The translations under genes and the position numbers were made by a program. 64,000 nt of DNA from Dehalococcoides mccartyi. Its GTDB lineage: Bacteria; Chloroflexota; Dehalococcoidia; UBA2979. Below the pieces are notes generated by a model. That model was not told the origin of the DNA. It saw nothing but the letters and a program-made list of their open reading frames with translations, and ran no database searches. The stretch covers positions 138,421-202,420 of the forward strand of contig CAMBFG010000002.1 in assembly GCA_945865925.1 (NCBI GenBank), read 5' to 3'. The first letter of the stretch is position 1. The number at the start of each line of letters is the position of its first letter. This document shows, in pieces, positions 51,628 through 60,496 of this stretch.

Positions 51628-52059
51628 CGAACACGTCCTCCAGAGCGGCCGCGCTGGGTGTCTGCGCTATATACGCCGCTCACTGCCGGAGCGATGTACG
51701 GGACACGGCAAGGTGGCTTCGAGAGGCAGTATGTGTTCGCCCGACGCCCTCGATGGTGCGTAACAAGAAGGCCGTGTTAGGGTCGATCCAGACCCGCCAA
51801 GCGGCACACGCCGCCGGGTGAGTCCTCAGACTCCCCTCTTCTCTCACTGACCGGTCCCACTGCTACGTGTGACGTGTGAATCGGAAGAGCGCCCCAGGGC
51901 CGCGGAAACGCGGGATGCCTCGGGTGGCCGTTTCTGAGCCGTTCACGAGCAGATGCGCCAGCCGGCTGCTGGGCGCCTCTTCTCCCCGGGCGACCAACGC
52001 CTCCGGGGAGCACCCATGCTCATTGCCGCAGCCCTGGCCGAACCCGGAGACCTTCCATT
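51628..52059. other. 432-nt region with a structured leader upstream of the DEAD-box helicase
   Basis: No gene is supported here. From 51792 two hairpins follow each other: ACCCG..GCGGC-ACAC-GCCGC..CGGGT (51792-51819) and GAGTC-CTCA-GACTC (51820-51833), then CCCTCTTCTCTC. This arrangement resembles an attenuator or a cold-responsive RNA-helicase leader. Further GC-rich pairings lie near 51960-52010. The first ~150 nt should contain the minus-strand promoter of the cupredoxin gene. Confidence 0.4.
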
Positions 52060-53454
52060 TTGTCGATTGCTACTTCCCCACGTCCGATCGTGGACACCGA
52101 GCCGGATCCCGATGTCGAGACCCTGTCCATCGAGGCTGGCGAGACGACGTTCGCCGACCTCGGGATCTCGCCCGACCTGCTCGCCGTGCTGGCGAAGCGC
52201 GGGCTGACCTCGCCGTTCCCCATCCAGACGCTGACGATCCCGGACGCGCTCGCGGGCCGCGATGTGTCCGGCAAAGCGCAGACCGGCTCGGGCAAGACGC
52301 TCGCGTTCGGCATCCCGCTGATCGAGCGGACCAAGACCGCCAAGCCACGCCGCCCGCACGCGATCGTGCTGGTCCCGACGCGTGAACTCGCGAACCAGGT
52401 CACCGAGGAGCTGACGCCACTGGCGGCAGCGCGCGGCCTCTGGCTCTGCGCGATCTACGGTGGCGCCTCGATGTACCGCCAGATCCAGGCGCTGCGCCAG
52501 GGCGTGGACATCGTCATCGCGACGCCGGGCCGCCTGAACGACCTGCTGGAGCGCGGCGAGATGTCCGTCTCCGCGGTGAAGAACGTCGTGTTGGACGAAG
52601 CCGACCAGATGGCGGACATGGGCTTCCTGCCCCAGGTCGAGCGCATCCTGGGCCAGATCGAGGGCGAGACGCAGACGCTGCTGTTCTCCGCGACACTCGA
52701 TGGCGCGATCCGCACCCTCGTCCAGCGCTACCAGAAGGATCCCGTCCGGCACGAAGTCGCCTCCACGCAGGCGACGGTCGACACACTCTCCCAGCGCTTC
52801 ATCGGCGTGACGGCGGAGTCGAAAGTCGAGATCGCTTCGCGCATCTGCGCCGGAGCGAAGCGCGTCATCGTGTTTGTGCGCACCACGCACGGCGCTGACC
52901 GGCTCGCGGAGCAGCTGGGCCGTACGGGCCTGCGCGCCGCCGCCATCCACGGTCGCCTGTCGCAGAGCAAGCGCGAGCGCACGCTCGCGGACTTCGCCCG
53001 CGGCTCTATGCCGGTCCTCGTGGCGACGAACGTCGCGGCGCGCGGCCTGCACGTCGACGGTATCGATGTGGTCATCCACTACGACCCGCCCGAGGACCAC
53101 AAGGTCTACCTGCACCGCTCCGGCCGCACGGCCCGAGCCGGTGAGAGCGGCATGGTCGTGACGCTGGTACTCCCCTTCGAGGAGCGTGACGTCGCGTCCA
53201 TCGAGCGCGCCGCCGGCATCGACGTCGCGCTGGTGCGCATGGCCGCAGACGACGAGCGCTTGCTCGACCTCGGTGCCTGGGAACCGCCTCGTGGCCTCCC
53301 GGACGTTGCCTCCTACTCGCGCGGTCGCACCTCGACGGCGCCGGCGCGCAACGGCGGCGGCGGGCGTCCTCGACGCGGTGGCTACAGCGGCGGTGGCGGC
53401 AGCGGTGCGGGCTACGGCGCAAACCGCGGCGGCTACGCACGAGGCGGCCGGTAG
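52060..53454 (+). CDS. DEAD-box RNA helicase
   Basis: 464 residues, TTG start with GGAGA upstream. Motifs in order: Q motif FPIQTLTIP, motif I AQTGSGKT, Ia PTRELA, Ib TPGRL, II DEAD (VLDEADQM), III SAT, IV VIVFVRT, V ATNVAARGLHVDGI, VI HRSGRTARAG. The C-terminal ~80 residues are Gly/Arg-rich (RGG-like), usual for RNA-binding tails. These enzymes unwind rRNA or mRNA structure, often at low temperature. A long structured leader upstream and a terminator downstream mark it as a single-gene unit. Confidence 0.95.
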   Translation: MSIATSPRPIVDTEPDPDVETLSIEAGETTFADLGISPDLLAVLAKRGLTSPFPIQTLTIPDALAGRDVSGKAQTGSGKTLAFGIPLIERTKTAKPRRPHAIVLVPTRELANQVTEELTPLAAARGLWLCAIYGGASMYRQIQALRQGVDIVIATPGRLNDLLERGEMSVSAVKNVVLDEADQMADMGFLPQVERILGQIEGETQTLLFSATLDGAIRTLVQRYQKDPVRHEVASTQATVDTLSQRFIGVTAESKVEIASRICAGAKRVIVFVRTTHGADRLAEQLGRTGLRAAAIHGRLSQSKRERTLADFARGSMPVLVATNVAARGLHVDGIDVVIHYDPPEDHKVYLHRSGRTARAGESGMVVTLVLPFEERDVASIERAAGIDVALVRMAADDERLLDLGAWEPPRGLPDVASYSRGRTSTAPARNGGGGRPRRGGYSGGGGSGAGYGANRGGYARGGR

Positions 53455-53482
53455 GCTCCTCAGTACCCATTCGATAGTCATG

Positions 53483-53510
53483 ACGAAGGGGCGGGTGACC
53501 GCCCCTTCGT
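53483..53510 (+). terminator. Rho-independent terminator after the DEAD-box gene
   Basis: 12-bp perfect stem (ACGAAGGGGCGG / CCGCCCCTTCGT) with loop GTGA, followed by TGTG, 28 nt after the helicase stop. Confidence 0.75.
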
Positions 53511-53649
53511 TGTGCCAGTCTCTGAACGTGCCTGACGCCGTCTCGACTGTCCGGTCAAGGGTTACATCACCTCGACATTGCCGCGCTCTCGCGCTCTGTG
53601 TACCGTCCGCGAGCCCGCCTCGAACCGGTGGGTAGCGGAGGTGGCTGAG

Positions 53650-54501
53650 ATGCGACGCGTCAGCGAGCACGTCTACGCAGAGATCTACTACTGGGGGTGT
53701 AACCCCGGGTTCCTCGTGACAGACGATGGAGTGTTTATGGTGGACACACCGCAACAGCCGATCAACGCGGTGCAGTGGCGCGAGAAAATGGCGGAGCATG
53801 GCCGCCCGCGTCACCTGGTGAATACCGAGCCGCATGGCGACCACATCCTGGGCAACTCGTACTTCCCGGGCGTCGAGGTCATCGGGCAGCGACTGATGCT
53901 CGACCGGTACAACGAAACGATCCCGCGGATGCAGAGCGAGGAACGACTCGAAACCATGAAGCAGCAGGATCCGGACAGCGTCTGGCTGCTAAACCACCCG
54001 AACTATCCGCCGAACCCGCCCACGCGCCATTTCGACGACCGCCTGAATTTGACCCTCGGCAAGCACACCATCGAGTGCATCCACATGCCGGGGCACACGC
54101 CGCCGCAGACCTCGGCGTACTTCCCGCAGGAGGGGGTGGTGTTCACAGGCGATAACGTCTTCCACCGGTGCAAGACGTTCTTGCAGGAGGCGAACCCGTG
54201 GGAGTGGCTCGCATCCCTCAAGGCGATCGAGGCCCTGGACGTGTCCGTGATCGTGCCGGGACACGGTGAGCCCTGCGACAAGTCGTACCTCAGGGAGCAG
54301 GCGGAGATCGTCGAGGCCTGGACCGCCGCCGTCGAGAAGTTCGTCCAGGCGGGGATGACCGAGGAAGAGGCGCTCGCGCAGCCGCGGCCGGACGTGGACC
54401 CGTACCCGATCGGGCAGCGGCTCTTCGCCGCGCACGACCGTGTGAACACCTCGAACGTCACGAACCTCTACCGGCAGATCGTCGCCCGTAACGCGAAGTA
54501 G
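53650..54501 (+). CDS. MBL-fold metallohydrolase with an ExHxDH motif
   Basis: 283 residues from the ATG at 53650 with GGAGG eight bases upstream. Metallo-beta-lactamase fold: LVNTEPHGDHILGNSYFPG holds Glu60, His62, Asp64 and His65; the usual first His of HxHxDH is replaced by Glu. MPGHTPPQTSAYF, FTGDNVFHRCK and VIVPGHGEPCDK supply further ligands. This group hydrolyses thioesters, lactones or phosphodiesters in many forms. It sits 9 nt before the nucleoside hydrolase gene on the same strand, so they may be co-transcribed. Substrate unknown. Confidence 0.85.
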   Translation: MRRVSEHVYAEIYYWGCNPGFLVTDDGVFMVDTPQQPINAVQWREKMAEHGRPRHLVNTEPHGDHILGNSYFPGVEVIGQRLMLDRYNETIPRMQSEERLETMKQQDPDSVWLLNHPNYPPNPPTRHFDDRLNLTLGKHTIECIHMPGHTPPQTSAYFPQEGVVFTGDNVFHRCKTFLQEANPWEWLASLKAIEALDVSVIVPGHGEPCDKSYLREQAEIVEAWTAAVEKFVQAGMTEEEALAQPRPDVDPYPIGQRLFAAHDRVNTSNVTNLYRQIVARNAK

Positions 54502-54510
54502 GCCGCGCCC

Positions 54511-55431
54511 GTGCTGATCCACCTTGACACCGATATCGGCGGCGACACGGACGACCTCTGTGCACTCGCGATGGTGCTCGGCTGGCCGGATACCGACGTG
54601 ATGGCGATCACGACCGTCGGAGATTCGGGTGGGCGACGTGCGGGGTATGCGCGGTACGCCCTCGATCTCGCGGAGCGCACGGACGTGCCGGTGTACGCGG
54701 GAGCCGATGTTGCCCTGGGCTGTTACCGCAGCGAACTCGGGCTCCCCGTGGAGGAGCGGTACTGGCCTGAGCCCGTGCCGCCCCTGCCGGGAGCCACGAC
54801 CCACGCCCTCGACGCGCTCGCCGCGAGCATCGAGGCTGGCGCGACGATCGTCACGATCGGGCCGCTCACCAACCTCGCGCTCCTCGAACGGCGGTCACCG
54901 GGGATCCTGCGAGAGGCGCGGCTGGTGGTGATGGGCGGATGGGTGTTCCCAATGCGGCCGGGCTATCCGGCCTGGGGCAACGACTACGACTTCAACGTCC
55001 AGGTGGACGCCGACTCCGCGCTACTGGTCTTCCAGACTTCGCAGCCCACCCTCGTACCTGTTGCCGTCACGGTGGAGACCGCACTGCGCGAGGCCGACCT
55101 GGCGGCGCTCCACGGGGGTAGTCCGCTGGCCCGGCTGCTCGCGCGGCAGGCGGAAGCATTCGCGGAGGATGAGCGGATGGCGGAGCGCTACGGGCGCACG
55201 CACGTGGGGCTACCGGACGACCTCGTGAACTTCCAGCACGATGCTCTCGCGTGCGCGGTTGCCCTCGGCTGGGACGGCGTCGCGATGCGCGAAGTGCCAC
55301 TTTCGTTCAGCCTCGACGATGGCGACGTACACGAGCGCATGGATCCGGCGGGTATCCCGACGCGTGTGGTGACCTCGGTGGACGGGGAGCGCTTTCAGCG
55401 CGACTGGCTGCGGATGATCGTCGGCCGCTAG
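54511..55431 (+). CDS. Nucleoside hydrolase (inosine-uridine preferring type)
   Basis: 306 residues, GTG start. HLDTDIGGDTDDLCALAMVL is the Ca-binding signature of nucleoside hydrolases; ATIVTIGPLTNLALL and WGNDYDFNVQVDADSA (FN-x-x-x-D) complete the active site. They split ribonucleosides into base and ribose, or act on related N-ribosides. Its stop overlaps the stop of ppx through a shared CTAG. The last ~10 codons are copied at 61995, within the scar described separately. Confidence 0.92.
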   Translation: MLIHLDTDIGGDTDDLCALAMVLGWPDTDVMAITTVGDSGGRRAGYARYALDLAERTDVPVYAGADVALGCYRSELGLPVEERYWPEPVPPLPGATTHALDALAASIEAGATIVTIGPLTNLALLERRSPGILREARLVVMGGWVFPMRPGYPAWGNDYDFNVQVDADSALLVFQTSQPTLVPVAVTVETALREADLAALHGGSPLARLLARQAEAFAEDERMAERYGRTHVGLPDDLVNFQHDALACAVALGWDGVAMREVPLSFSLDDGDVHERMDPAGIPTRVVTSVDGERFQRDWLRMIVGR

Positions 55432-55538
55432 GCCGAAGCGAGGCGGAGGCCGAGTGTGCGCTCGAAGCGAGCCGAGAGCGTCCCGAGTAATACGCCGTCG
55501 ACCCGCAAGGCACCGCGCACGGCGCCTTCGTCCCGCTG
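55401..55538. repeat. 138-bp segment duplicated at 61995-62132 (original copy)
   Basis: Covers the last ten codons of the nucleoside hydrolase gene and the last ~36 codons of the converging ppx gene. The copy 6.6 kb away aligns without gaps with about a dozen mismatches by eye, in the same orientation. Confidence 0.9.
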
Positions 55539-56924
55539 CCACGCGACCGCCCTGGCCCGAGGTGGGACGCGACGCTCCACCTCGTCCGCGACGGCGAGCA
55601 GCGTGCCGGCCGCCGCGATCGAGGGCCGATCTTCCGGGGTGACCAGCGGACGGTAGTCATTCGTGGGATCGTACTTTTCGCCGTCGGCCTGGCGAACGAT
55701 GGCACAGATCAAGGCAACCTCGCGGTGCGTCCAGCCGGGGAGGCCGTAGGCGAGCGTGAGGGCCTCCGTGTGCCGGTGGCGGTTGTAGTAGTCGACGCTT
55801 CGTCCGAGGTCGAGGAGCGTGGCGGCAGCGGACAGCGCCTCGACGATCTCGGCTGTGGCGGTGAAGCCAGCGGCGGCCGCGAGCGCCTCCACAGTCTGCG
55901 TACGCGCACGCGCGTCCTGCACGTAGGTGGGGGCAAAGCGCAGCACTGCGCGTTCGATGGAAGCCTCGCGAAGCGCGTGTACAGACGGCAGGTTGCCGCC
56001 CCGCGCATCGAGTGCGATGCCTTCGCGCAGGCCCTGGCCGGAGACGATGAGTGACTGCGCTCGGGTGGCCTCGACGACGGCCTGGAGGACAAGCGCACCC
56101 GCCACAATGCTGTCCGCCCGGTCTTCGTTGAGGCCGGCGAGGTTGTAGCGCTCCGCCTGAGTTCGCGTACGCACCAGGTCAGCGACGCCGCGGACGCCGT
56201 CCTGCGAGATCGCGTAGCCGTGCAGCCGCGACATCGGGTAGCGGTGACGCGAGCGGTCCATCTTGGCGATGTTGCGAATGGTACCCCCGGTACCCACGAG
56301 GGCTCCGCCGGGTGCCAGCGGCTCGATGCCCGCACTGGTGATCTGGGCAGCGAGGTGGTCTCGCAGCGCACGCAACTCGAGCTGACTCGATGGATCGCCC
56401 TGCAGGAACTGGGCGGTCAGGCGGACGGCACCAAGCGGGAGCGTCCAGGAGCGTCCGGCGGCTCGACCTGCGAACTGCATGAGTTCCATGCTGCCGCCGC
56501 CAATGTCGATCACCAGTCCGTGCTCGACCGGCAGGCTGTGGATCGCACCAAGGAATGCGAGGCGTGCTTCCTCGCCACCATCCACGATGCGCAGGGTGAT
56601 CCCGAGGTCGGCCTGCAGGCGGCTCGCGAGGTCTGCGCCGTTTGCGGCATCACGCACAGCGGAGGTCGCAACCGCCACGACGGGGTCGGCGTCCGCGCCG
56701 CGTGCCACGGCCTGGAAGTCGCGCAGGATCTCGACGACTTCGTCGATCGAGGTGGCGCTCAAGCGCCCGTCGCGCTGGACGCCTCGAATCAGCTTGGGGG
56801 TCGCGCTCGCCTCCTCGATGACTTCGAGGAGGCCCTGACCATCGGCGTTCACGATCGCGATGCGCACGGAGTTCGATCCGACATCGATGGCGGCGACCGG
56901 CTTCGTCAGTCCCTCTCGCGCCAT
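55428..56924 (-). CDS. ppx: Exopolyphosphatase/guanosine pentaphosphatase (Ppx/GppA)
   Basis: 498 residues from the ATG at 56924 with GGAGG seven bases upstream; two earlier starts exist but lack such a site. AAIDVGSNSVRIAIVNADG and VIDIGGGSMELM are the phosphate-binding motifs of the ASKHA fold, with GTGGTIRNIAKMD between domains. The C-terminal ~180 residues look like the HD-type helical domain (LLDLGRSVDYYNRHRHTEA). The enzyme releases phosphate from polyphosphate or pppGpp. It is convergent with the nucleoside hydrolase gene and lies 103 nt downstream of ppk on the same strand, giving a polyphosphate pair. Confidence 0.93.
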   Translation of the reverse strand: MAREGLTKPVAAIDVGSNSVRIAIVNADGQGLLEVIEEASATPKLIRGVQRDGRLSATSIDEVVEILRDFQAVARGADADPVVAVATSAVRDAANGADLASRLQADLGITLRIVDGGEEARLAFLGAIHSLPVEHGLVIDIGGGSMELMQFAGRAAGRSWTLPLGAVRLTAQFLQGDPSSQLELRALRDHLAAQITSAGIEPLAPGGALVGTGGTIRNIAKMDRSRHRYPMSRLHGYAISQDGVRGVADLVRTRTQAERYNLAGLNEDRADSIVAGALVLQAVVEATRAQSLIVSGQGLREGIALDARGGNLPSVHALREASIERAVLRFAPTYVQDARARTQTVEALAAAAGFTATAEIVEALSAAATLLDLGRSVDYYNRHRHTEALTLAYGLPGWTHREVALICAIVRQADGEKYDPTNDYRPLVTPEDRPSIAAAGTLLAVADEVERRVPPRARAVAWQRDEGAVRGALRVDGVLLGTLSARFERTLGLRLASA

Positions 56925-57027
56925 TCGCAGACCTCCGGAAGCGGGCAGCCCATCCACGATCAAGGTCATACGCGCTCCATCCGAGCGTACGCGCAAATGA
57001 GGGATGCGGCAGTTGGCTGGAGGATGG

Positions 57028-59130
57028 TCACGAAGCGACCGACGGGCCCGCCGATGCGGCGGCCATCAGCCGAGCGTGCACGCCGGGTCCGGAAGCCTCC
57101 GGGTCACGCAGCCAGACGCGGTCATGAAGATCCCACGCCTGGCGGCGGTCGGCCAACAACATCTCGAGCATGGTCAGGAGCGTGTGCTGCAACGCCGGCC
57201 GGTGGACGGGTGTCAGCACCTCGATGCGCTCATCGAGGTTGCGCTTCATGAGGTCAGCGCTGCCGATGAACACCTCCGGTGCGCCGTCGTTCTGGAAATA
57301 GAACACACGCGAGTGCTCCAGGAACCGCCCGATGACGCTGACGACGCGGACGTTCTCGCTCAGCCCCGGCACCCCGGGACGGAGACGGCAGATCCCGCGC
57401 ACGATCAGGTCCACCTTCACCCCCGCCTGCCCGGCGCGGTAGAGCAGACGGGTGAAGTCGAGATCTTCGAGGGCGTTCATCTTGAGCACGAGGCGCGCGG
57501 GCTTCCCGGACTGCGCAATGGCGATCTCGCGCTCGACGCGGCGTTCGAGCGATGTGCGGAGGTTCGCGGGCGCGACGAGCAGTTCGTGCGTATCGAGGCC
57601 GGCAGAGAGCCCGGTAAGGTAGTTGAACACCCGAAGCAGGTCACCGCAGATGATCGGGTCGGCGGTGAACAGGCCCAGGTCGGTGTAGACCCGCGCCGTC
57701 CTCGAGTTGTAGTTCCCGGTCCCGATGTGCGCGTACATCACGACGCCATCGATCTCCTCGCGGACGACCAGGGTGATCTTGCTGTGGATCTTGCGAGCCG
57801 GATCGCCGTAGCCGACGTGGATCCCCGCTTCTTCCAGCCGTCGCGCCCACTCAATATTGTTCTCTTCGTCGAGGCGAGCCGTGAGTTCGACGAGGACCGC
57901 CACCTGCTTGCCACGGGTGGAGGCCTCGATCAAGGCTTCGAGGATGGGCGAGTCGGGCGACGTACGGTACGTGGTGTGTTTGATCGCAAGGACCTGGGGG
58001 TCACGCGAGGCTTCCTCGATGAAACGGGCGACAGTCGCGTCGAAGGACTCGTATGGGTGGTGGACCAGCACGTCATCTGCCTGGATCGAGGTGAACAGGA
58101 GCGCTCGATCAGTTGCGTTGGCGAAGGACGCGGGAACGACTGGCGTGAACGGCTCGAATGTGGTCCCGGGCAACGGCTGAGCGACCAGCTGATGGAGATC
58201 AGCGAGCCCGAGCGGACCCCGGCACTCGACCACGTCCTGTCGAGTCAGGTCGAGCTCTTCGAGCAGAAGTTCCTCGCGGTCGGTGGTCTGGACGCCGGTG
58301 ACTTCGAGGTTCACGGCGTCCGCGAGTCGACGACGGCGCACCTCGCGCTCGATCAGTTCGAGGAGGTCATCAGCGGCTTCGCCAGGAGCGCCGAGTTCGA
58401 TGCTGCGTAGCACGCGGAGCATGCTTCGTTCGACGATGGTGACACCGGGGAAAAGGACCTCGAGGTGGGCGCCAATCAAGTCCTCCAGCAACACGAATCG
58501 CTGCTCACCTGCGTCCACGAAGCGAGGACGGTTCTGCGGCACCTTGACGCGTGCGAAGCGGTCAGTCCCCGACCGCGGATCCCGAACATGCAGCGCGAGC
58601 GAGAGGCTATTCGCTGAGATGAAAGGAAATGGATGCGCCGGGTCGACGACGAGCGGGGTCAACACGGGGTAGACCGCAGTCATGAAGTACTCGTTGAGGC
58701 GCGCCTTCGCGGCAGCGTCCAGCGACTCGAACGGAACGATCCGCACGCCTCGGCTCTCCAGGGCGGGGATCAGCGTCCTGTGCCAACAGTCTTCCATCTG
58801 GATGCGCGCGGCAGCACCGCGTGCGATGACGAGCGCAGCCTGCTCTGCCACCGTGAGGCCATCCACCGTCCGATGTGCCGGATTGGCGCGAAGCACTCGG
58901 CCAAGCCACGCCACCCGCTTCGAGTAGAACTCGTCGAGGTTACTGGAGGCGATGGCGAGGAAATGCACGCGCTCGAAGAGCGGGTTTCGCTCGTCATATG
59001 CCTCGGCAAGGACGCGATCATTGAAGTCGAGCCACGAGAGTTCGCGGTTCGCGTAGTTCGCGACATCGTCAAGATCAGGGATCGACGGCGCGGGGAGGTC
59101 GCGGGGGGCCTCTGGTCGCTGCTCGTTCAC
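57028..59130 (-). CDS. ppk1: Polyphosphate kinase 1
   Basis: About 700 residues; GTG starts at 59130, 59133 and 59139 and a TTG at 59205 are all possible, and no clear ribosome site separates them. NYANRELSWLDFNDRVL and LAIASSNLDEFYSKRVAWLG are the N1 signature; PLVVDPAHPFPFISANSLSL the N2 region; AIKHTTYRTSPDSPILEAL and KIHSKITLVVREE contain the catalytic histidine region (the His in KIHSK), with YAHIGTGNYNSRTARVYTD following. It builds polyphosphate from ATP. ppx follows 103 nt later on the same strand, so synthesis and breakdown genes are adjacent. Confidence 0.95.
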   Translation of the reverse strand: MNEQRPEAPRDLPAPSIPDLDDVANYANRELSWLDFNDRVLAEAYDERNPLFERVHFLAIASSNLDEFYSKRVAWLGRVLRANPAHRTVDGLTVAEQAALVIARGAAARIQMEDCWHRTLIPALESRGVRIVPFESLDAAAKARLNEYFMTAVYPVLTPLVVDPAHPFPFISANSLSLALHVRDPRSGTDRFARVKVPQNRPRFVDAGEQRFVLLEDLIGAHLEVLFPGVTIVERSMLRVLRSIELGAPGEAADDLLELIEREVRRRRLADAVNLEVTGVQTTDREELLLEELDLTRQDVVECRGPLGLADLHQLVAQPLPGTTFEPFTPVVPASFANATDRALLFTSIQADDVLVHHPYESFDATVARFIEEASRDPQVLAIKHTTYRTSPDSPILEALIEASTRGKQVAVLVELTARLDEENNIEWARRLEEAGIHVGYGDPARKIHSKITLVVREEIDGVVMYAHIGTGNYNSRTARVYTDLGLFTADPIICGDLLRVFNYLTGLSAGLDTHELLVAPANLRTSLERRVEREIAIAQSGKPARLVLKMNALEDLDFTRLLYRAGQAGVKVDLIVRGICRLRPGVPGLSENVRVVSVIGRFLEHSRVFYFQNDGAPEVFIGSADLMKRNLDERIEVLTPVHRPALQHTLLTMLEMLLADRRQAWDLHDRVWLRDPEASGPGVHARLMAAASAGPSVAS

Positions 59131-59205
59131 CACATCCACAGAATACTGCCGGATTGTTAACGTCCGCCCAGTCCCCACGCCATCGCTCTCACGATCCCCT
59201 CTCAA

Positions 59206-59435
59206 TCGGGCGCTCTGAGCGCATCCCCTCGGCTGACAGTCCGGGACGGGCCGCGGGCACGAGTGAGACGACGGGGTGCGGGACTCGCGTGACCGGGGCG
59301 CGCGCTCTGTGACTCACCGCCACCGAACGAACATGGACGTCACCGTTCAGGGTGACGAGGTTGGAACGATACCATCGTCCCGCCCCGATCCAAGTGGACA
59401 GGGAATGGCCCGAGGCCCATGCGGCCCGACTTGAC
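59206..59435. other. 230-nt gap between the FmdB-like gene and ppk
   Basis: Both neighbours are on the minus strand, so this should hold the ppk promoter. GTTAAC occurs at 59156-59161 just inside. I see no convincing gene, riboswitch or terminator here; a short inverted pair TGACG/CGTCA at 59338-59357 is weak. Confidence 0.35.
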
Positions 59436-59702
59436 CTAGGCCGAGCCCGGCGAACTCGCGCCGTGCCAGTGCATCTCCGTGCCGGCCCCGTGGTCGTGCA
59501 GGTAGCCACCCCACGAGGCGGGGTGCTCAGGGGCTGAGGCACGCGGGGTGTCGGAAGGCGGGCCGTACGCGCGGCGCGCGAGCGAGCCGTCCATCGGGCA
59601 GGTCGCGGGGCGGAGGAGCTCCTCGGGGGTGCGCGCGACATCAAACTCGATACCGCAGCGGGAGCAGGTGAAGAGGTAGAACGCCATCTGTGCTGTTTGC
59701 AT
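59436..59702 (-). CDS. FmdB-like small zinc-ribbon protein
   Basis: 88 residues from an ATG at 59702; GAAGG lies just upstream, and an ATG at 59687 is the alternative. MAFYLFTCSRCGIEFDV is the FmdB-type zinc ribbon start with CxxC. The second half-site reads ATCPMDGS, where the family usually has CPxCGS, so the fourth Cys is an Asp. The C-terminal tail is His-rich (YLHDHGAGTEMHWHG), which could bind metal. Originally described near formamidase genes as a regulator; the role here is unknown. The 11-bp phased repeats begin 25 nt upstream. Confidence 0.7.
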   Translation of the reverse strand: MQTAQMAFYLFTCSRCGIEFDVARTPEELLRPATCPMDGSLARRAYGPPSDTPRASAPEHPASWGGYLHDHGAGTEMHWHGASSPGSA

Positions 59703-59726
59703 CATGCCTTCAGCATCACCCCCCGC

Positions 59727-59788
59727 CGTTAACACCACGTCAGCGGCGCATGACCATCTCGCTCACTCGTCGCTAACCCCCCGCTAAC
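59727..59788. promoter_or_regulatory. PHO-box-like array of six heptamers at 11-bp spacing
   Basis: Six heptamers start exactly every 11 bp: CGTTAAC (59727), CGTCAGC (59738), CATGACC (59749), CGCTCAC (59760), CGCTAAC (59771) and CGCTAAC (59782). Five resemble the consensus CGYTMAC; the third is weak. Direct repeats at 11 bp are the arrangement bound by PhoB/PhoP response regulators. The array ends ~106 nt before the acyltransferase gene and begins 25 nt upstream of the FmdB-like gene. Confidence 0.6.
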
Positions 59789-59893
59789 GCTTCGCCCGTA
59801 ACGTGGTGCCGTCGCCTCATTCGGCGGCAGCGGGAGGTCCCCATCGCCCTCGAGTCGACGACCGACATCACCCCTGCGGCCCGTCCGAAGACG

Positions 59894-60496
59894 ATGCTGG
59901 GGCTCGAACCTGTCGTGCATCCCACGGCGCGAATCATGGACTCGACACTCGGCGCGTGGACGCAGATCGGCGAGAAGACCTCGATCGTGGAGTCGAGTGT
60001 CGGTGACTACTCCTATCTGGTTGACCACTGCCATGTGCAGTACGCGACCATCGGTAAGTTCTGCTCGATCGCGAGTCACGCCCGGATCAATCCACCGAAC
60101 CACGCGATGTGGCGGGCGAGCCAGCATCACATGACTTACCGCCGCATCCAGTACGGGCTGGACGAGGTGGACGACGACGCCTTCTTCGACTGGCGTCGTG
60201 CGGACCACGTCACGATCGGGCATGACGTCTGGATCGGACACGGCGCCATCGTGCTGCCGGGCGTGACCGTGGGTCACGGAGCCGTCATTGGCGCTGGCGC
60301 TGTCGTCTCCAAGGACGTAGCACCCTACTCGATCGTCGGCGGGGTACCGGCGAAGCCGATCCGCGATCGGTTCCCTCGCGAGGTGCAAGAGGCGCTCCTC
60401 CGGATCGCGTGGTGGGATTGGTCGCGCGCGGAGATCGAGGCACGGTTCCAGGACTTCATGCTCCCCATCGAAGAGTTCTGCGCTCGGTACGACTAG
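59894..60496 (+). CDS. Hexapeptide-repeat acyltransferase, phosphonate-metabolism type
   Basis: 200 residues. Starts LGLEPVVHPTARIMDSTLGA, with left-handed beta-helix repeats (IGEKTSIVESSVGDYSYLVD, ATIGKFCSIASHARINP) and the CAT-like ending VTIGHDVWIGHGAIVLPG and VVSKDVAPYSIVGGVPAKPI. The insert NHAMWRASQHHMTYR and DDAFFDWRR match the group annotated with phosphonate operons (TIGR03308). It probably acetylates a small hydroxyl or amine. It lies downstream of the PHO-box-like array and overlaps the next gene by one base. No C-P lyase genes are in the window. The ATG lacks a clear ribosome site. Confidence 0.85.
   Translation: MLGLEPVVHPTARIMDSTLGAWTQIGEKTSIVESSVGDYSYLVDHCHVQYATIGKFCSIASHARINPPNHAMWRASQHHMTYRRIQYGLDEVDDDAFFDWRRADHVTIGHDVWIGHGAIVLPGVTVGHGAVIGAGAVVSKDVAPYSIVGGVPAKPIRDRFPREVQEALLRIAWWDWSRAEIEARFQDFMLPIEEFCARYD

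Noticed and set aside
51943-53844. 633-codon minus-strand frame opposite the DEAD-box gene
   Set aside because: Antisense artefact; the plus strand carries every helicase motif.
57004-58410. 468-codon plus-strand frame opposite ppk
   Set aside because: Antisense artefact of a strongly conserved polyphosphate kinase.
59124-59161. PHO-like heptamers (CGTTCAC, TGTTAAC) upstream of ppk
   Set aside because: Spacing is not a multiple of 11 bp and only two fair matches exist, unlike the array at 59727.
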